This document shows, piece by piece, positions 56,701 to 62,700 of a stretch of DNA of 64,000 bases. Each line of letters starts with the position of its first letter. Positions within the stretch are counted from its first letter, which is position 1. The DNA lies in the NCBI GenBank assembly GCA_032622095.1, contig CP136062.1:154562875-154626874 (forward strand). Reading direction: 5' to 3'. The position numbers were made by a program, and so were the translations under genes. The notes under the pieces were generated by a model. It saw nothing but the letters and a program-made list of their open reading frames with translations. It was not told the origin of the DNA and did not search any database. The DNA comes from Siphonodentalium dalli (Eukaryota > Mollusca > Scaphopoda > Gadilida > Siphonodentaliidae).

Positions 56701-59700
56701 GTATTTAGCTCAATCGGCAAAGAATATTGGGTGGACGGAAGATAGATTACAGTCTCTTTCAGATGAATCACCTTGCGGACTGTCACTGATTTTGGGAGTA
56801 GATATACGTGGATGAACTACATGTATCCATATCAATACCATTCCCAGTGTAAACAGACAGTACTGTGGAATCGCTGCAAGTTCTTAACAAAGTTCACAAG
56901 AATAAAAATTGCTGGAATAATTTTTAATTTAAGATCATGTGCCAGTGCATTTTCTAATATATGTGAGTCTCCCATAATCAATGAAAAACATGCTCACTGT
57001 CCGCCATCTTGGATTTTACTCTTTGCATGACTAAATACTTTGGCATGCCCTACAGTCAACATTTCTTATCCAATTGATCCCAAACTTCATATAGCTCTTC
57101 GGCTTGACCTCTGGTATTAAACATTTCAACTTTACATTTTCCTTATCACTCCATTGACTGTAATGATTGTATGACATATTTCCCCTCTCCAAGTTGAGTT
57201 ACAGTGAGTTACAGATACTTTAATTTTATTACAGGTTGGTTTCGAGTTCTTATCAAACACAATAGATATTGTGGAATCATTCTGGACATTCTCTATACCA
57301 GAACAGAACATTTTGGTGCCGTTCCTTCTCGTTGGTAACACTAAGGATCCTCTCGTCATTATGGACAGATCTCATCTCAACTTCAAGCCATTACTCATTG
57401 GTAAGTTTAACTTCAAGCCATTACTCATTGGTAAGTTTAACTTCAAGCCATTGCTCATTGGTAAGTTTAACTTCAAGCCATTACTCATTGGTAAGTTTAA
57501 CTTCAAGCCATTACTCATTGGTAAGTTTAACTTCAAGCCATTGCTCATTGGTAAGTTTAACTTCAAGCCATTGCTCATTGGTAAGTTTAACTTCAAGCCA
57601 TTGCTCATTGGTAAGTTTAACTTCAAGCCATTGCTCATTGGTAAGTTTAACTTCAAGCCATTACTCATTGGTAAGTTTAACTTCAAGCCATTGCTCATTG
57701 GTAAGTTTAACTTCAAGCCATTACTCATTGGTAAGTTTAACTTCAAGCCATTGCTCATTGGTAAGTTTAACTTCAAGCCATTGCTCATTGGTAAGTTTAA
57801 CTTCAAGCCATTGCTCATTGGTAAGTTTACAGTATAATTCTTATTCCACATTCACTGCTCTGAAAACAAAAATATTTGGGTTTAAGTTTTGGAAATGACC
57901 AAGATAAAAAAAAAAAGAGACCAGAATCTCGATCCAACTGTTTTAATTTTTTTCCTCAAAAAGTGTGCTTCGGAATGAATAAACAAAATGAAGTAGATAT
58001 GAACTGCTGTTATATGCATGCTTTCCCTTAAATCAATTGTTTGTAAGTTGATTGATTGATTGATTGATTGGGGTTTAATGTCGCTTTCAGCAACTAATGT
58101 CATATCACGACATTGCCAGTTTTAGTTGTGGAGGAAATCTGCACACTTACGGCTAATCGAACAGTCATTTCAATGGCTGATAAACTCGTTGACCATTTGC
58201 GGCAAACCACTGGCGAGTAATTGGCAACTCCATCAGATAATGATTTTGAGTTGCAAAGTCCATGATGGAAAGAGACGGCTTGGAGTTGTACCCCTAACCG
58301 ACTGAGCTACCGAGCACCCCACCCCACCCCCCCCAGTTAAAGTTGAACAAAGTTTTAAACACATTACATAGAGTTATTCCTCTTCTGTTTGAGCTTTATG
58401 GAATTGCCCTTTGAATTTTGCTTCATATCTCCCAAGACTGACACAATTACTAGTTGGATTTTTGTCATGGCCGTAAGCCATTTTGTATGTTAGCCACTAC
58501 AAATAATAATAAAACATATGTACACTTGGAGTTTATTGTCTTTTTATGGTGGGAAAACTTTAAAAACCAAGGTGATGTCATGTACCACTTTGGAAGTAAT
58601 CAGTTATACCCCCATCCAAAAGATGGGGGCCCATTGGGGATGTCTACTTGATTACATGCGTCCGTCAGTGTGTCCGTCCATCTGCTCAAATATCTCAACA
58701 ATGGGTTATCAGATCTCGAGGAAATTTGGTATGCACGTTTGGCATCAGGAGGGCTTTCAAAAGAGTGTTCATTGACATTGTTCACCCTTTCTGTTCAAGA
58801 GTTATTCCTCTTTGTTTATCTGACAATGTTGGATTTCCGTCCCTCCACTCATATATCTCAACCATAGGTTATCGGATCTCAATGAAATTTGGTATGCAGG
58901 TTTGGCATCAGGATGGCTTCAAAAAGAGGGTTCATTGACATTGTTCACATTTTCCGTTCTGGTTTCCGACCAACCCATATTTCAATTTGTCACCATGGGG
59001 GTATCTATATATATTTTTTATCCCACATACCTGGGTATCACTTTTTCCACCACCAATCCTGGTAACAGCACCCAGCTTAGTATAAATACTAATACTCCAA
59101 CTATTTTTTTGTAGGGCAAGAGGCTTGTGAAGAGATTAACATAACAAACAAGGAATCAGAACCTCTACAAATACAGTTCATAGAAGACTCGTGTCACTCA
59201 GCTGGATACTCCGCCCACATGCGAGTGGAACCAATGACAGCGGTGATTCAACCAAACTCAAGGTAATTTGTAAATAATGGTCCTTTCTTCATAGTGATCC
59301 ATTCAGCTTAAGATTTGCTTTCTCTAGAGTGGTTTCAATTATCAGCCAAGAGTCATTCCAGTCCAAAGTGCAAACTCAAAGATGTAACACTGATCGCAAG
59401 CCCGCAAATATTGTGTTTGTTATTTCCAGAATGAGGTCCCCAGAGGGTTGAATTTAGTGATGCTATCTGGCACAGAAGTATAAAATTAACTATAGTCTCA
59501 AATTTTATTTCCATTAAATGTCTAGATTTATGGCATATATATGATCACATAAATTTCCATATATTCCACATATACCTGGGATTTACGGACACTTATATTA
59601 TTCCACATTTATGAGCAAAATATGTGTTAATTTTGATTTTAAAAATGCGTGCAATGTACGGCTCATATATTCAAAATAAAAACATTTATGGATGTGTTAA

Positions 59701-62700
59701 ATTTAACACTTGTTATTCTTTATGTAATGTCTTATCTTATTCCATTGTTCTTTTCAGTCTACCAGTCAGCTTATATTTCGCTCCAAACTCCGACAAACAA
59801 GTCAGCTTCAACTTGGTGTGTCGCGTTAACAAGAAGCTGCAGCCGTTGACTCTGAATGTGAAGGCTGAGGGTTACAGTATGAATGCCACATTACTATGTG
59901 AGGACTCAGCAGGAATGCTAATCGAGCTCACCGACAAGGGCCTCAATCAAATCAACTTCGGTGAAGTAAGTATGCAAGCCTGCATTTAGTGTGTCTTGAC
60001 ATTTGCAGAATGAGGTCCCCAGAGGGTTAATTTAGTGACGTTATCCGCACGGTGGGCTAGCATCACCAATTTCACTATCTGGAAATCTCATTCTGCCTAG
60101 GCCTCAACTGCTATATATGGGAGGATCCCCAGTTGTAGTTGGTGATGTTAACCCATCAGTCATGGTGAGTCAACTTTATTTATTTTCTGCAAATTAGGGA
60201 ATATAGAAATTAAACAGAAGGGAAAAAGTAACTAAAACAATGTTAATTTGAGACTATAGATACTTCCCAGAAGAATCAGTCTAAGCAAAATGAGGTCCCT
60301 AGAGGATCAGTTTAGTGATGCTAGCCCACTGTGGAGGGTAGCATCACTAAATTCACCCTCTGGGTACCTCATACTGCAAATGACAGACACTATTTCAAGG
60401 TTTGATGACAATATCATTATTCTATTCTCAGATCTAATTATTTTGGAAATGCTGCTGAATATTTTATATATAACGTTTATCCCTTTACCCAACAGAAGGG
60501 CCCTGTGCCAATGCATTCTCTTATATATGCGAGTCGACCATAGGTCGCCTCGCATATATAAGAGAATGCATTGGCGCAGGGCCCTATAAAATTGTTAAAG
60601 AATGTAAGAAAAAATGGTAAAAAGTGTTAAAAAAAGTGTTTTTTTTTAGGCCAATGCATTCTCTTATATATGCGAGGCGACCTATGGTCGACTCGCATAT
60701 ATAAGAGAATGCATTGGCACATGGCATAACTGTAACTATCACAATGTGGTCAAGGAGCCGGTTCCAATGATATCCATATTTGTATGGTTCTATTGAGACA
60801 GACTGAAGATATTTTAGGCTGTTGAGCTTTATTTGGCCGGTTTTGGCCGTTTTGTTGGGTAAAGGGTTATATGACATTTGTTATTCTCAGGTTGAACTGC
60901 ATGAGCAAGCAATAAGAAGCATATACATAGTCAACTCAGGGAAGTTCAACTTCGACTACACGTGGGAGTTTGGATCATCGACCATCAAGCGAGAGGTGCT
61001 AGATATTGACCCTGTGAAGGGTGGAGTCATGCACACAGAGCGGGAGAAATGTTCTCTAAATTTCTGTCCAGTCAGCAGAATCTCATTACGGGGATGTTCA
61101 CTAATTCTCAGGGTATGTTGTATTTTTGGCAATTGCTTTTGGAGTCTAAACTAATACCTCTTCATCAGACCTGTCACCCCTTCTTTACTAAATGAATTCT
61201 CCCAAACCAGTTATAAAAGTATTCATTGGAATGGCCTATTATTGATATAGAGGGATGTTCAGGTAAGACAACAGACATATAAAGATAATACAAGTGCAGA
61301 AGGATTCATATTCATTGGTTGGAAATGATCAGATAATAAGGTCAACAAACGACCTATTGTCGTTTGTTGAACTTATTATATGAACATTTCCTAAGGGTAC
61401 TACTCGTCAATGAGTATCTCCGTTAATGATATCTTGGACACTGAACTATTGGTTATCCTTCACAGAAGAGTTTACATAAATAATTTGGCCGTGATTTCTT
61501 GCTAAACCCGTTTACATCCATATCTGTAGGTAATAAAATGGTACGAAATACTTATTAGGAGATACATATTGTTGTTAAGAAAATATTTATATCTTCCTCG
61601 AAGATATCTTGGACACTGAACTATTGGTTATAATTAGAAATTATAATTCTTGAAAAGGAGGAGGCTACGAGGCAGATAATCAAGACTGCAAAAACCACCT
61701 GCTAAAGCTGCAACTAGAGGTCGCAAATCTCTGTTCAACAAATGAAAATGATTTCGCCAACGAGAGCCACTTTATTTAAATTATACAATAGAATGGAGTT
61801 GTGTCCTAGCAATTTTGATGCAAAATTTATTGAAATACCTGCATTGATCAACATAGTGTTTAAATCACTTTAACAGCTTTGAATGATTAGTATTTTTTTG
61901 TTTTCAGATAAACCACGGTCCGACTTATGAGATTGCCATCACTGGTCTGGGAGTTATTCCTGCTCTTCATTTCTCATTTAGAACACATAACTTTGGAAAT
62001 GTATTCTTATACAGACCTGGCATGCCTGTGCATAACAAACGTCTGAAAATCACGAACAAGGACAAGAAGGACATCAGGTAACCTTACAACTGATCATCAT
62101 AACATCGATCTCCACTTTCAAATATACAAATGGTAGCTGTTTTTCTGTCATAGCAAATTGTAGAATTTGTGAATTGTATAAATTATAACTATATTGGTTT
62201 GTACAACCAACAGGAGAGCTATTTTAAATCAGCAGAACTCACCAACATAGCATGCCATCAGTTGGTCAATGTTTATAAAGCCATTAAAAATAAATATTTG
62301 TTTTCTTCATGGGGTGAAGGAGAAGATCATTCGATCTTTTCGACCATCCCGGGCACTTCGCGCCCACCCACTCTCTTCTCTATATCTGTATTCTCAGGCA
62401 ATTACATATGGGAAATTGGATGAGGCAGGGCTTTAAATTTTTTCCAAGAATTCTAGAAATTATTTGATGTATGGTAAAAAACCTACAATTTTCCAAGCAG
62501 TTCCTACAATTTTCCAAGCAATGTAAAGAATCTACAGTAATTCTCTAAGTAATTGACTTCTTAACCACAGCAGAATTATGGGTTAACTTTTCAGGATTTA
62601 GTCGGAAAATGGCTTGTTGCCATTCATCGGAAAGCTCTCGGCGAGAGCTTTCCGATGAATGGCAACAAGCCATATTTACGACTAAATCCTGAAAAGTTAC

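Noticed and set aside
57372-57851. 159-codon minus-strand ORF and 209-codon second-frame + ORF across the 30-bp array
   Set aside because: A 30-bp unit with no stop in several frames gives long ORFs automatically. Only the frame continuing exon 24 has independent support.
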